Below, in pieces: positions 25,791-34,980 of a stretch of DNA of 64,000 nt; the stretch's first letter is position 1; each line of letters begins with the position of its first letter. The stretch comes from Kiloniellaceae bacterium. GTDB lineage: Bacteria > Pseudomonadota > Alphaproteobacteria > Kiloniellales > Kiloniellaceae. The stretch lies in the NCBI GenBank assembly GCA_009377535.1, contig WHTV01000003.1:27372-91371 (forward strand), read 5' to 3'. The translations under genes were made by a program, and so were the position numbers. The notes beneath the pieces are model-generated. The model saw nothing but the letters and a program-made list of their open reading frames with translations. It had not been told where the DNA came from and searched no databases.

Positions 25791-27587
25791 GTGCACAGAT
25801 ACGGAGTAGTTAGGAAAATGAAGTTCAGGAAACTCGGATTCGGCGACCGCCTTGGCTCCACGGTGATGCACAAGCTGCTGGGCATCGTTGGGCTCTGCGT
25901 GATGTCGACCGTCGTCGTAGCCGTTATCGGCGTCTGGCAGATGAGCAGGATCGGCTCGGAAATCGAAGCCGTCGCCGAACAGGATATGCCACTGATCGAA
26001 GTGGTCAGCCGGGTCACGGTGCATCAGTTGGAACAGGCGGTACTGCTGGAGCGCATCCTGCGGCTCAGCGGGCTGGTGACGGAGGTCAGCGCAGAGGAAC
26101 TGCAGGCGGTGGAGGCCCAGTTCGAGCGGCTGTCCACGGTGGTGGACGAGGAGATCGCGGAGGGCGAAAGACTCGCCGAGATCGCCCTTAGCAGGGCCCA
26201 TACGCCCGAAGAGAGGGCCGAGTTCGAGAAGGTGCTGTTGGCCTTGCGGCAGATCGAGGGCGAGCACAAGTCCTATCACGGTCACGCCGCAGAGATCTTC
26301 AAACTGACCAACCAGGGCCTCGCCTCCGAGGCGCTCGAGCTGGTGCATGGGGTGGAAGCTGAAGAGCAGAAGCTGAACCACGAACTCGATGCCCTGTTGC
26401 AGGAAATCGAATCCTTCACCCTGGCTGCCATCAGGACTGCCGGGGAGCACGAGAAATCAGCCATCGTGCAGATGACCATCGTCTCCATCGTCTCCGCCGT
26501 CGCCGGCTTCGCGCTGGCCGTCTGGTTCACCCGCTCCGGAGTGGCCCGGCCGCTGAGCCAGGTCGCCTCGGCGCTCAACCGCCTGGCTGAGGGCGACACC
26601 AGCGCCGAGGTCAACGTCCGCAGCAGGGATGAGATCGGCCAGGTGGCCGAGGCTTTCGTCACCTTCAAGGCGAAGACCCTGGAGCTGAAGCGTCTCGAGG
26701 AAGAGCGCGCGCAGGAAGAAGTCCGCCGCGAGGAGGAGAAGCGGCGCCAGATGCTGCAGTTGGCCGAAACCTTCGAGTCCACCGTCGGCGGCGTCGTCGA
26801 CACGGTCTCCGCTGCCGCGACCGAGCTGCAAGCCACCGCGCAGTCGATGTCGTCGACCGCCGAGCAGACCAACGCCCAGTCCACCAGCGTCGCCAGCGCT
26901 TCGGAAGAGGCTTCGGCTAACGTGCAGACCGTGGCCACCGCCTCGGAGGAGCTTTCGGCCTCGATCGCCGAGATCGCCCGCCAGATCGCCGAGACCAACA
27001 GGGTTTCGCAGCAGGCTGCCGAAGACGCCGACCGGGCCAACCACTCGGTCAACGGCCTGTCCGAGGCGGCGCAGAAGATCGGCGCCGTGGTGAGCCTGAT
27101 CCAGGACATCGCCGAGCAGACGAACCTCCTCGCGCTGAACGCTACCATCGAGGCGGCGCGCGCCGGGGAGATGGGCAAGGGCTTCGCCGTGGTGGCAGGC
27201 GAGGTGAAGTCGCTGGCCACCCAGACCGCCAAGGCGACGCAGGAGATCGCCCAGCAGGTCGAAGGCATGCAGTCGGCCACCGGCAGCACCGTCGCGGTGA
27301 TCGAAGGCATCGTGAAGGTGATCAAGCAGATCAGCGAGAACGCCCACGGCATCGCCACCGCGGTGGAGCAGCAGAATGCCGCCACCGGGGAGATCTCGCG
27401 CAATGTCCAGGAGGCAGCCGCCGGAACCCAGGCCGTCGCCAGCAACATCGTCGGTGTCCGCCAGGCATCGGAGCAGACTGGGATCGCCGCCAGCGAGGTG
27501 CTGGAATCCGCCGGCCAACTGTCGCGGCAGTCGGAACTGCTGCGCGGTGAGGTCAGCAAGTTCATCGCCGGCCTGCGCGCGGCCTGA
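25791..27587 (+). CDS. Methyl-accepting chemotaxis protein with HAMP domain (start may be 25818)
   Basis: IAEQTNLLALNATIEAARAGEMGKGFAVVAGEVKSLA; two TM segments and HAMP linker. Confidence 0.93.
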   Translation: MHRYGVVRKMKFRKLGFGDRLGSTVMHKLLGIVGLCVMSTVVVAVIGVWQMSRIGSEIEAVAEQDMPLIEVVSRVTVHQLEQAVLLERILRLSGLVTEVSAEELQAVEAQFERLSTVVDEEIAEGERLAEIALSRAHTPEERAEFEKVLLALRQIEGEHKSYHGHAAEIFKLTNQGLASEALELVHGVEAEEQKLNHELDALLQEIESFTLAAIRTAGEHEKSAIVQMTIVSIVSAVAGFALAVWFTRSGVARPLSQVASALNRLAEGDTSAEVNVRSRDEIGQVAEAFVTFKAKTLELKRLEEERAQEEVRREEEKRRQMLQLAETFESTVGGVVDTVSAAATELQATAQSMSSTAEQTNAQSTSVASASEEASANVQTVATASEELSASIAEIARQIAETNRVSQQAAEDADRANHSVNGLSEAAQKIGAVVSLIQDIAEQTNLLALNATIEAARAGEMGKGFAVVAGEVKSLATQTAKATQEIAQQVEGMQSATGSTVAVIEGIVKVIKQISENAHGIATAVEQQNAATGEISRNVQEAAAGTQAVASNIVGVRQASEQTGIAASEVLESAGQLSRQSELLRGEVSKFIAGLRAA

Positions 27588-27591
27588 GCTC

Positions 27592-27996
27592 TCACCGCTG
27601 CTGGCGGGAGGCCTTCCGCGTCGCGGCGCGGCGGGCCGCCGCCACCGCCAGCTCGGCCCAGGGCAGCATGGCACCCGGGTCCGCTTCGCTGCCCGCGGGC
27701 GCGCGCCAGTAGGACATCGCCACCGGCCCCTTGCGGCTGCGATAGACAAAGGCTTCCGACCCGGCCGCTTCGAAGCGCGGCCGCGTCGTCGCGTCGGTCT
27801 TCAGGTAGAGCGCCTCGCCGGCCACCAGCGCGATCATCGTGCCATCGAGAAAGAAGCCCCAGCCGCCGAACATGCCGCGCGGCACCACGGGGCCGAGCAG
27901 CATGAAGAGGGCGAGGCTGCGGGCGACCGCCGGCGGCTGCTGGCGGCGGGCCGGCTTGCCGCGCGCGGCCCGGGGAGCGGCCGCACGCGGCATCAT
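27592..27996 (-). CDS. TfoX/Sxy N-terminal domain protein
   Basis: PRGMFGGWGFFLDGTMIALVAGEALYLKTDATTRPRFEAAGSEAF. Confidence 0.8.
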   Translation of the reverse strand: MMPRAAAPRAARGKPARRQQPPAVARSLALFMLLGPVVPRGMFGGWGFFLDGTMIALVAGEALYLKTDATTRPRFEAAGSEAFVYRSRKGPVAMSYWRAPAGSEADPGAMLPWAELAVAAARRAATRKASRQQR

Positions 27997-28724
27997 TCGG
28001 GCACCAGTTCCGGCACGGCGGCGGCCTGCGCGTGCGCCTCGGCGCGGCGGGCCCGGTCGGCCACCACGAAGTCATGCAGGGTCTTGCCGCGCTCTTCGGC
28101 GAAGCGCGCTTCCAGCACCGTCATCTCGCGCATGCGGTCGAGACGGAAGGCGCGGAAGTCGCCGCGCAGCTCGCACCAGGCAATGAGCAGCCAGACCGGG
28201 CCGTAGAAGGCCAAGGCCAGTGGCCGCACCGCCCGCTCGCTGGCCCGGCCCTCGGCATTGCAATAGTGGAAGTGCAGCTTGCGTCGGCTTCTGAGCGCGG
28301 CGCGGATGGCGCCGGCATCGACGCTGAGGGGGGCCGCGCGATGGTCGGCGGGGGCCGAGAGCGGCGTGCGCGAAACCTGCGCGCGCAGGTTTTCCGGCAG
28401 CACCGCCTCGACCTTGGCGACCACGTCGGCGGCCGCCTTGGCCAGCGCCGGGTCGGCCCAGGATTCGATGATGCGGGCGCCCAGCACCAGAGCCTCGATC
28501 TCCTCCTCGGTGAACATCAGCGGCGGCAGGTCGTAGCCGCGCTGCATCACATAGCCGACCCCGGCCTCGCCCTCGATGGGCACCCCCGACCCGGCGAGGT
28601 CGCGGATGTCGCGGTAAATCGTGCGCTCGGACACCTCGAGGGCATCGGCGAGCTGCCGAGCCGTCGCCAGCTTGCGGCGCCTAAGCTCTTGAACTATCTG
28701 GAATAACCTGTCAGCGCGACGCAT
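27993..28724 (-). CDS. YafY-type HTH/WYL-domain transcriptional regulator
   Basis: MRRADRLFQIVQELRRRKLATARQLADALEVSERTIYRDIRDLAGSGVPIEGEAGVGYVM. Confidence 0.92.
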   Translation of the reverse strand: MRRADRLFQIVQELRRRKLATARQLADALEVSERTIYRDIRDLAGSGVPIEGEAGVGYVMQRGYDLPPLMFTEEEIEALVLGARIIESWADPALAKAAADVVAKVEAVLPENLRAQVSRTPLSAPADHRAAPLSVDAGAIRAALRSRRKLHFHYCNAEGRASERAVRPLALAFYGPVWLLIAWCELRGDFRAFRLDRMREMTVLEARFAEERGKTLHDFVVADRARRAEAHAQAAAVPELVPE

Positions 28725-28842
28725 CCTGCCTCCTCCTGACAGGCATCCTACCAAAGGCATGCTGACAACATGTTGTCAGGAGCCTTCTGGTATCTCCAGA
28801 GATGTTTTTAAGACAACCAAGTTGCGCAGGGAGATTTCCACC

Positions 28843-29268
28843 ATGACCTTGGGGACCATGAACCATCTGGGGGTCACCGTCAGCGACCTCACCGCCGCAA
28901 CGGAGCGATTCTATGCACCGCTGTTGGGTTTCCTCGGCTACAGGCTGGTGGAAGATACGCCCGAAATGACGCTCTGGCTGGCCCCGGGCGGCTTCGCGTT
29001 CAACCTCTGGCAGGCGCGGGCCGAACACGCCGGCAAGGCTGCCGAGCGCTACGCCCCGGGGTTTCACCACTTTGCCTTCAACGCCGACAGCCGGGAAGAG
29101 GTCGACGGCTGCTACGAGCTGCTGCAGCGCGAGGGCATCGAGATCCTCGACCCTCCGGCGGTCTACGACTACGTGCCGGGTTACTACGCTCTGTTCTTCG
29201 CCGATCCCGACGGCCTCAAGTACGAGCTGGTGCACATCCCGCCGGAGGCCCTGTCCCAAGTAAGCTAG
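28843..29268 (+). CDS. VOC family (glyoxalase-like) protein
   Basis: MNHLGVTVSDLTAATERFYAPLLGFLGYRLV...YYALFFADPDGLKYELVH. Confidence 0.9.
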   Translation: MTLGTMNHLGVTVSDLTAATERFYAPLLGFLGYRLVEDTPEMTLWLAPGGFAFNLWQARAEHAGKAAERYAPGFHHFAFNADSREEVDGCYELLQREGIEILDPPAVYDYVPGYYALFFADPDGLKYELVHIPPEALSQVS

Positions 29269-29281
29269 ATCTCCAGGTAAG

Positions 29282-29926
29282 CTAGATCAGCGACCGGAAG
29301 AAGCCGTCGACCGCCGCCGCGGCTTCGTCCCAGTTCTGCTCGGTGCTGCGGCCGCTGGCCTTGCGCGGCTTCAGATCGTGGTCGCCGTCTGCGGCCCAGT
29401 GCAGCCGAACGCTCTCGGCGAGGTCATAGCCGGCCACTTCCGCGGCGTCGCCCAGGGCATCGCGGCTGCCCTGGCAGATCAGGCAGGGGGTTTGCAAGGC
29501 CGCGAGGTGCGCCGTGCGCAGGCGCTCCGGCCTGCCGGCCGGATGGAAGGGATAGCCGAGGCAGGCGAGGCCTCTGACGCCTGCCTCGTCGGCGATCAGG
29601 CTGGCCATGCGTCCGCCCATCGACTTGCCGCCGATGACCAGGCGTTCGGCCCCCAGGCTCGCGATGACCTGGCGCCAGGTCTCCAGCAGCAGCGGCTGGC
29701 GATCCGGCGGTGGACGCTTGGGCTCGCGGCGACGGCGGGCCATGTAGGGAAACTCGAAGCGCACCACCCGCCAGCCGCGCTCGGCCAGGGCCTCGGCGAA
29801 AAAGCTCATGAAAGGCGTGTCCATGGGCGCGCCGGCGCCGTGGGCAAAGGCGAAGGTCAGCGCCGCCGGACCCGGGCCGCCCGGGGCGTCGATCAGGAAT
29901 TCCGGCAGGTTTTGGGAGGCCGTCAT
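29282..29926 (-). CDS. Alpha/beta hydrolase (KANL3/Tex30 family)
   Basis: LTFAFAHGAGAPMDTPFM, RLVIGGKSMGGRMAS, DGDHDLKPRKASGR. Confidence 0.88.
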   Translation of the reverse strand: MTASQNLPEFLIDAPGGPGPAALTFAFAHGAGAPMDTPFMSFFAEALAERGWRVVRFEFPYMARRRREPKRPPPDRQPLLLETWRQVIASLGAERLVIGGKSMGGRMASLIADEAGVRGLACLGYPFHPAGRPERLRTAHLAALQTPCLICQGSRDALGDAAEVAGYDLAESVRLHWAADGDHDLKPRKASGRSTEQNWDEAAAAVDGFFRSLI

Positions 29927-30091
29927 GGATTTATCGGCGGATTCGGGGCTGGAGGGCCTAAAGAGGGGCGGCTGATAACGCAGCCTTAACCAAGGATCGG
30001 GATGATAGCGGCAATGCAGGGGAGTTGTCCCGGGGACGCCGCGCGCAGGCTGCGCCGCCCCAACCGGCCCCGGCAAGCGAAGGAGCAGGCC

Positions 30092-30292
30092 ATGGAAGAT
30101 ATCCGCCACCGCGACTTGAGCGAGATCCCGGAGTCCGAGATGACCCCCGAGGAGCGGCTCGAGCTGAAGCGGCGCTTCGACGAGTTCGTCGGCCTGGTGC
30201 GGCGCCCCGCCGTCGCCAGCAGCCTCGGCAAGGCTCCCGGTCAGAAGAGCACCCAGCGCTGGGATCCAGCCACCATGGGCAAGCGCAGCTAG
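30092..30292 (+). CDS. Small hypothetical protein (66 aa)
   Basis: MEDIRHRDLSEIPESEMTPEERLELKRRFDEFVGLVRRP; RBS-like AAGGAG upstream. Confidence 0.5.
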   Translation: MEDIRHRDLSEIPESEMTPEERLELKRRFDEFVGLVRRPAVASSLGKAPGQKSTQRWDPATMGKRS

Positions 30293-30344
30293 CAACCTGC
30301 ACTTCACTTAAACCTTCGGATTTTCGGCCGTCCGGCCGCCGCGG

Positions 30345-30887
30345 CTACTTCTTGCGGAAGGCATCCAGGGTGACGACCTTGTCACCGCTCTGCTTTTCGC
30401 CTTTGGCCGGCGCATCGTCGGGGGCGCCGTCATCGACATCGCCGCGCTCCCTGGCCGTGCTGTCCTCGAATGGTACGGCACCCTCGCCCGCGGCGACGGG
30501 CCCGCCGAGGTTTTCTCCATTCTCCACGTCGAACTGCAGGCCGAAGCGCACCGAGGGGTCTGCAAAGGCCGTCACCGCGGAAAAGGGCACCACGAGGCGA
30601 TGCGGCACGTCGGCGAAGCTGAGGGTGACGCAGAACTGATCCTCGTCGATCTCCAGGCCCCAGAACTGGTGCTGCAGGACGATGGTCATCTCGCCGGGAT
30701 AGCGCTCGCGCAGCGCTTCGGGGATCTCGCAGTCCTTATGGTCGGTGCGGAAGGTGATGTAGAAATGGTGATTGCCGGGCAGGCCGTGCTCGCCGGCATG
30801 GATCAGGGCCCGCCGCACCACGCTGCGCAGCGCATCCTCGACCATGCGATCGTATCGCAGGCCGTCGTTGCCCGTTTCCTCGGTCAC
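30345..30887 (-). CDS. sspB: ClpXP adaptor SspB
   Basis: MVEDALRSVVRRALIHAGEHGLPGNHHFYITFRTDHKDCEIPEALRERYPGEMTIVLQHQFWGLEID; GTG start proposed. Confidence 0.92.
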   Translation of the reverse strand: MTEETGNDGLRYDRMVEDALRSVVRRALIHAGEHGLPGNHHFYITFRTDHKDCEIPEALRERYPGEMTIVLQHQFWGLEIDEDQFCVTLSFADVPHRLVVPFSAVTAFADPSVRFGLQFDVENGENLGGPVAAGEGAVPFEDSTARERGDVDDGAPDDAPAKGEKQSGDKVVTLDAFRKK

Positions 30888-31019
30888 GGCTCTTCCAGAC
30901 CCAACTCTTGCTATGCTCCCTGCCGAGGATATTGCTCCCCCTGGCGACCTCAAAGTGGGGCGCTTCTGTTGCCAGGTGCGCCCCGGACCCCGCCTATACT
31001 TGTGAGAGTCTAGGACTTA

Positions 31020-31298
31020 GATTTGGCTTACCTGACCGCTATTAAGCGGCGAGGCGAGCCTCACTGTAGTTGTCGTTCGCAACTATAGTTTCGGCCCGAT
31101 AACGGCGGTACCATGCCGGGCACCGAACCCATCTTTACCACGCACGTCGATCCTATTTCGCCCCCATAAGGTCCCTCCGCAAAGCCAGATTCCGACGATG
31201 TGGAGAGGGATTGGTGGAGGCGCCGGGTACTGCCCCCGGGTCCGTCACGCTTATTTCACAGGCCCGTTTAGCACCATAGCCGGCAAGCCGGCACCCCC
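31020..31298 (-). ncRNA. ssrA: Two-piece (circularly permuted) tmRNA: acceptor piece ~31298-31212, intervening segment, coding piece ~31165-31020
   Basis: Minus strand: acceptor 3' end ...GGCAGTACCCGGCGCCTCCACCA (ends 31212); coding-piece 5' end GGGGGCGAAATAGGATCGACGTGC (31165); tag ORF GCG AAC GAC AAC TAC AGT GAG GCT CGC CTC GCC GCT TAA = ANDNYSEARLAA* at 31080-31042. Piece ends approximate. Confidence 0.93.
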
Positions 31299-31405
31299 AA
31301 TATAGGCACTTTGCGGCCTCGATAAAAGGTCTACGCGCGACCGCGGCCGGCGGCCTCCAGGGCTCGAAAGGGCGATTTGGAGGGGCGTCGCCGGGGCCAT
31401 CTGGG

Positions 31406-31623
31406 CTAGAGCCTTTCATGGTCATATAGAAGCAAGCCTGTCGACGCCGCGGGCGCCCGCCGCTCGGCAACCCGAAGGGCCGGGAGTCTTTGCGCCAAGG
31501 CCGGCGGGCTCCGCCTTGGCCATAGCGCCGCTATGGCCTGCGCCAAACCCCCAAAGGCCCTTAGGGACCTTGGCACAAAGCCGCTCCGGCAGAATGGTTC
31601 AATATGACTATGAAAGGCTCTAG
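31406..31623. mobile_element. MITE-like structured element with 22-bp terminal inverted repeats
   Basis: CTAGAGCCTTTCATGGTCATAT (31406-31427) and ATATGACTATGAAAGGCTCTAG (31602-31623): 21/22 inverted match; internal nested palindromes; no ORF. Confidence 0.65.
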
Positions 31624-31693
31624 AATGGGCCAAAGCGACTCGGTGCCCGCCGGCAGGGCGCTGGAAGGATCTCAGGACGAAAGAAGGACCACC

Positions 31694-32488
31694 GTGAAGC
31701 AGTACCTCGATCTCCTGCGCAAGGTTCGCGAGGAAGGGTGCTACAAGAGCGACCGCACCGGCACCGGCACACAAAGCCTCTTCGGCCACCAGATGCGCTT
31801 CGACCTTGGCCAGGGCTTTCCGCTGCTGACCACCAAGAAGCTACATCTGAAGTCGATCGTCCACGAGCTGCTGTGGTTCCTTCAGGGCGATACCAACGTC
31901 GCCTACCTCAAGCAGCACGGCGTTCGCATCTGGGACGACTGGGCCGACGAGACCGGCGACCTCGGGCCGGTCTACGGCGCGCAGTGGCGCTCCTGGCCGG
32001 CGCCGGACGGCCGCCACATCGACCAGATCGGCCAGCTGCTCAGTCAGCTGAAGAGCAATCCGGACTCGCGCCGCCTCATCGTCTCGGCCTGGAACGTGGC
32101 GGAGATCGAGCGCATGGCGCTGCCGCCCTGCCACTGCCTGTTCCAGTTCTACGTCGCCGAGGGGCGCCTTTCCTGCCAGCTCTACCAGCGCAGCGCCGAC
32201 ATCTTCCTCGGCGTGCCCTTCAACATCGCCTCCTACGCGCTGCTCACGATGATGGTGGCGCAGGTCTCGGGCCTGCAGCCGGGCGACTTCGTGCACACGC
32301 TGGGCGATGCGCACCTCTACGTGAACCATCAGCAGCAGGCCGACCTGCAGCTGCAGCGCAGCCCGCTCGTCCTGCCGATCCTGAAGATCAATCCGCAGGT
32401 GAGGGACCTCTTCGCCTTCCGCTACGAAGACTTCGAGCTGATCGGTTACGAGGCGCATCCGCACATCAAGGCACCGGTGGCGGTCTGA
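31694..32488 (+). CDS. thyA: Thymidylate synthase
   Basis: [38 protein letters not shown]...[16 protein letters not shown] start proposed at 31694, excluding terminal-repeat-derived codons. Confidence 0.95.
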   Translation: MKQYLDLLRKVREEGCYKSDRTGTGTQSLFGHQMRFDLGQGFPLLTTKKLHLKSIVHELLWFLQGDTNVAYLKQHGVRIWDDWADETGDLGPVYGAQWRSWPAPDGRHIDQIGQLLSQLKSNPDSRRLIVSAWNVAEIERMALPPCHCLFQFYVAEGRLSCQLYQRSADIFLGVPFNIASYALLTMMVAQVSGLQPGDFVHTLGDAHLYVNHQQQADLQLQRSPLVLPILKINPQVRDLFAFRYEDFELIGYEAHPHIKAPVAV

Positions 32489-32491
32489 GCG

Positions 32492-33031
32492 ATGGCAGGC
32501 AAGAACGCAAAGGGCGTGCCCGTCGCCCTCATCCTGGCGCGCGCCGACAACGGGGTGATCGGGCGGGCCGGCGGCCTGCCCTGGCACCTGTCGGGCGACC
32601 TGAAGTTCTTCAAGGCGCAGACCCTGGGCAAGCCGGTGGTGATGGGCCGCAAGACCTATCAGTCCATCGGCAAGCCGCTGCCCGGCCGGCCCAACCTGGT
32701 GATTACCCGGGATCCGACCTTCCGGCCGGAGGGCGTAGAGGTCTTCGCCGATGTCGCCGGCGCGCTGGCCCGCGCGCAGCAACTGGCCTCGGCAAGCGGC
32801 GCGGCCGAGGTCATGGTGATCGGCGGCGGTCAGATCTACGAGCTGACGCTGCCCCTGGCCCGGCGCGTCTACCTGACCGAGGTGCACGCCAGCCCCGAAG
32901 GCGACACCAGTTTCCCCGCCCTCGATCCCGCCGACTGGCGCGAGCTGCGGCGCGACGCGCCCGTTCCCGGCGGCGAAGGCCAGCCGGACTTCAGCATCGT
33001 GGTACTGGAGAGGGTGCGGCGCCCGGACTAG
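32492..33031 (+). CDS. folA: Dihydrofolate reductase
   Basis: GLPWHLSGDLKFFKAQTLGKPVVMGRKTYQSIGKPLPGRPNLVITRD. Confidence 0.95.
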   Translation: MAGKNAKGVPVALILARADNGVIGRAGGLPWHLSGDLKFFKAQTLGKPVVMGRKTYQSIGKPLPGRPNLVITRDPTFRPEGVEVFADVAGALARAQQLASASGAAEVMVIGGGQIYELTLPLARRVYLTEVHASPEGDTSFPALDPADWRELRRDAPVPGGEGQPDFSIVVLERVRRPD

Positions 33032-33051
33032 GTCGGCTCAGCCGGCGGCGG

Positions 33052-33717
33052 TCAGACCTTCTGCCAGGCGCTGATGCGGAACAGTGGGAACAGCGGCAGA
33101 AACAGCGGGTGGTAGATGCCGGAGACCTTGCGGAATCCGTGCTCCGTGAGGAATCGCTCGACCTGCCAGGCGGCGTGGTAGTGGTCGTGCGGCTTCTGCT
33201 TGCCGAAGACAATGCGCAGCAGGCGGTAGGCCAGGTTCTCCGACGGCAGCGAGGTGAAGAGCGTACCCTTCGCATCGAGCCAGTGGCGGATGCGCTCGAT
33301 CGGGAAGCTCAGATCCTCGAAGTGCTCCAGGACGTCGGCGGCGACGATGGCGTCGAAAGCACCGCTGCCGAAATCGAAATCCTTGATGTTGGCGCGCGTG
33401 ATGCGGACGTTGTCGAGCTGGTAGGCCTCGCGCATCTGCTCGGCCTGCACGGTGTTGAGGTCGATGAGGTCGACGCTGCGGAAGCCGTTGGCCAGGGTCG
33501 GCATGAAGATGCCGCTGCCGCCGCCGAAGTCGAGGCAGGCGCCCTCGGGCCGCGAAAGGCGGCGGATCAGCAGGGTCAGCATCCACAGCCGCGCCCAGAA
33601 AAACTCGCGCAGCAGAACGTTTGGGGCGCAATAGACGTCGAGGGCGATGTCGCTGGAGCTGGTCTGCCGGTCGATGAGGCGGCGTAGCAGCGCAAGGGGT
33701 GGCTTCACGTATCGCAT
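33052..33717 (-). CDS. Class I SAM-dependent methyltransferase
   Basis: ACLDFGGGSGIFMPTLANGFRSVDLIDLN; AIVAADVLEHFED. Confidence 0.88.
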   Translation of the reverse strand: MRYVKPPLALLRRLIDRQTSSSDIALDVYCAPNVLLREFFWARLWMLTLLIRRLSRPEGACLDFGGGSGIFMPTLANGFRSVDLIDLNTVQAEQMREAYQLDNVRITRANIKDFDFGSGAFDAIVAADVLEHFEDLSFPIERIRHWLDAKGTLFTSLPSENLAYRLLRIVFGKQKPHDHYHAAWQVERFLTEHGFRKVSGIYHPLFLPLFPLFRISAWQKV

Positions 33718-33936
33718 GGCGACCTCCCGGGCCTCGGCGGATCAGGCTGCCGGAGCCTCGCAGCGCGGGCTTAAGAAAAGGTGAAACCGGCAGGGCGCCT
33801 ATGCGGCGGACGGGCCGCGGAGGCCGCGTCAAGCTGTCCTTCTTGGCAGGTTGCCGCCGCCGCCGCCATGGCTCTACACTTCCGGACCTGGAAAGCAGCC
33901 TAATAACCAAGAACGAAAGAGGGAGGTCCCAGCGCC

Positions 33937-34353
33937 ATGGCCAAGGTCAGTTCAACCGCCGAGCTTCCGGTGTCGGCAAAGACCGTCTGGGCGGTGATCG
34001 GCAACTTCAACGCGCTGCCGGACTGGCATCCCGCCGTCGAGAAGAGCAAGCTGAAGAAGGAGAACGGCAATACGCTGCGGCAACTCTCGCTGATGGGCGG
34101 AGGCACCATCGAGGAGAAGCTCGAGCAGATTGACGACAAGGAGCGCCGCTATACTTACACCATAGTCTCCGGCCCGCTGCCGGTGAGCAACTACACCGCC
34201 ACCCTGAAGGTGCGCGACAGCGGCAAGGGCTGTGCCGTCGAGTGGTCCAGCGAGTTCGAGGCCAAGGGCGCGCCGGAAGGCGATGCCGTGGCCGCCATCA
34301 GCGGCATCTACGAGGCCGGCTTCGAGAACCTGAAGAAGATGTTCGGCGGCTGA
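33937..34353 (+). CDS. SRPBCC family protein
   Basis: ISSTAELPVSAKTVWAVIGNFNALPDWHPAVEKS-type START-like fold N-terminus. Confidence 0.85.
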   Translation: MAKVSSTAELPVSAKTVWAVIGNFNALPDWHPAVEKSKLKKENGNTLRQLSLMGGGTIEEKLEQIDDKERRYTYTIVSGPLPVSNYTATLKVRDSGKGCAVEWSSEFEAKGAPEGDAVAAISGIYEAGFENLKKMFGG

Positions 34354-34362
34354 GGCGGCTGC

Positions 34363-34863
34363 TCAATTGCCGCCCTTGATCTCCGGCCAGTTGGCGTCGG
34401 CCTTGCTGATGTTGCCGGGGATATCTTCCGCCCATTGCCGCTGCACCGACTGCGAATAGTTCAGGTAGAGCTTGCTGTCCTCGATGCGCCAGGCGTCGGG
34501 GTCGATCGGGGCGGTGTAGCCCTCGGAGACCGCCCAGGCGCAGTAACCGCCGTACTGCGGCGCGTAGCGCGCCGGCTCGGCGGCGAAGGCGTCGCGGTTG
34601 GCGGCCGAGGCGAAGCGCCACTCGGTGCCCTGGTAGCTGTGGGTGAATTCGGCCTTGCCCTCGACCGGCTTGCCGTCGGTGAAGTAGGCCACCGGATCGT
34701 AGCCGCGGATGGCGAGGCCGTCTTCGCTGAAGACCGGGTCGAGGGCCAGGGCGGCGGCGAAGAAGCCGGTACCGAGGGCGCCCGTAGCGAAGATACCGGC
34801 CGCGACGCCGACCGCCAACACGGTGGCGGTGAGGCGGCGGCGTGAAAGCCGAAAGCGCAGCAT
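34363..34863 (-). CDS. YHS domain-containing protein
   Basis: LAIRGYDPVAYFTDGKPVEGKAEFTHSYQGTEWRFASAANRDAFAAEPARYAPQYGGYCAWAVS. Confidence 0.88.
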   Translation of the reverse strand: MLRFRLSRRRLTATVLAVGVAAGIFATGALGTGFFAAALALDPVFSEDGLAIRGYDPVAYFTDGKPVEGKAEFTHSYQGTEWRFASAANRDAFAAEPARYAPQYGGYCAWAVSEGYTAPIDPDAWRIEDSKLYLNYSQSVQRQWAEDIPGNISKADANWPEIKGGN

Positions 34864-34980
34864 GCTGGTCGTCCCTTCGCGCTGTTGCGTCTGCATCGGT
34901 CGTGAAGGTGGCGCCTTCGGCCGGCCTTGGCAAATCACCGCGGCTCACGTTGCCGCGAGGGGAGTGGGGCCGGCCGGCCC

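Noticed and set aside
31153-31470. 105-aa minus-strand ORF over the ssrA region
   Set aside because: Overlaps both tmRNA pieces and one end of the MITE-like element; not protein-like.
31604-31693. N-terminal extension of thyA ([10 protein letters not shown]...)
   Set aside because: These codons derive from the terminal repeat of the MITE-like element; the thymidylate synthase homology starts at the GTG at 31694.
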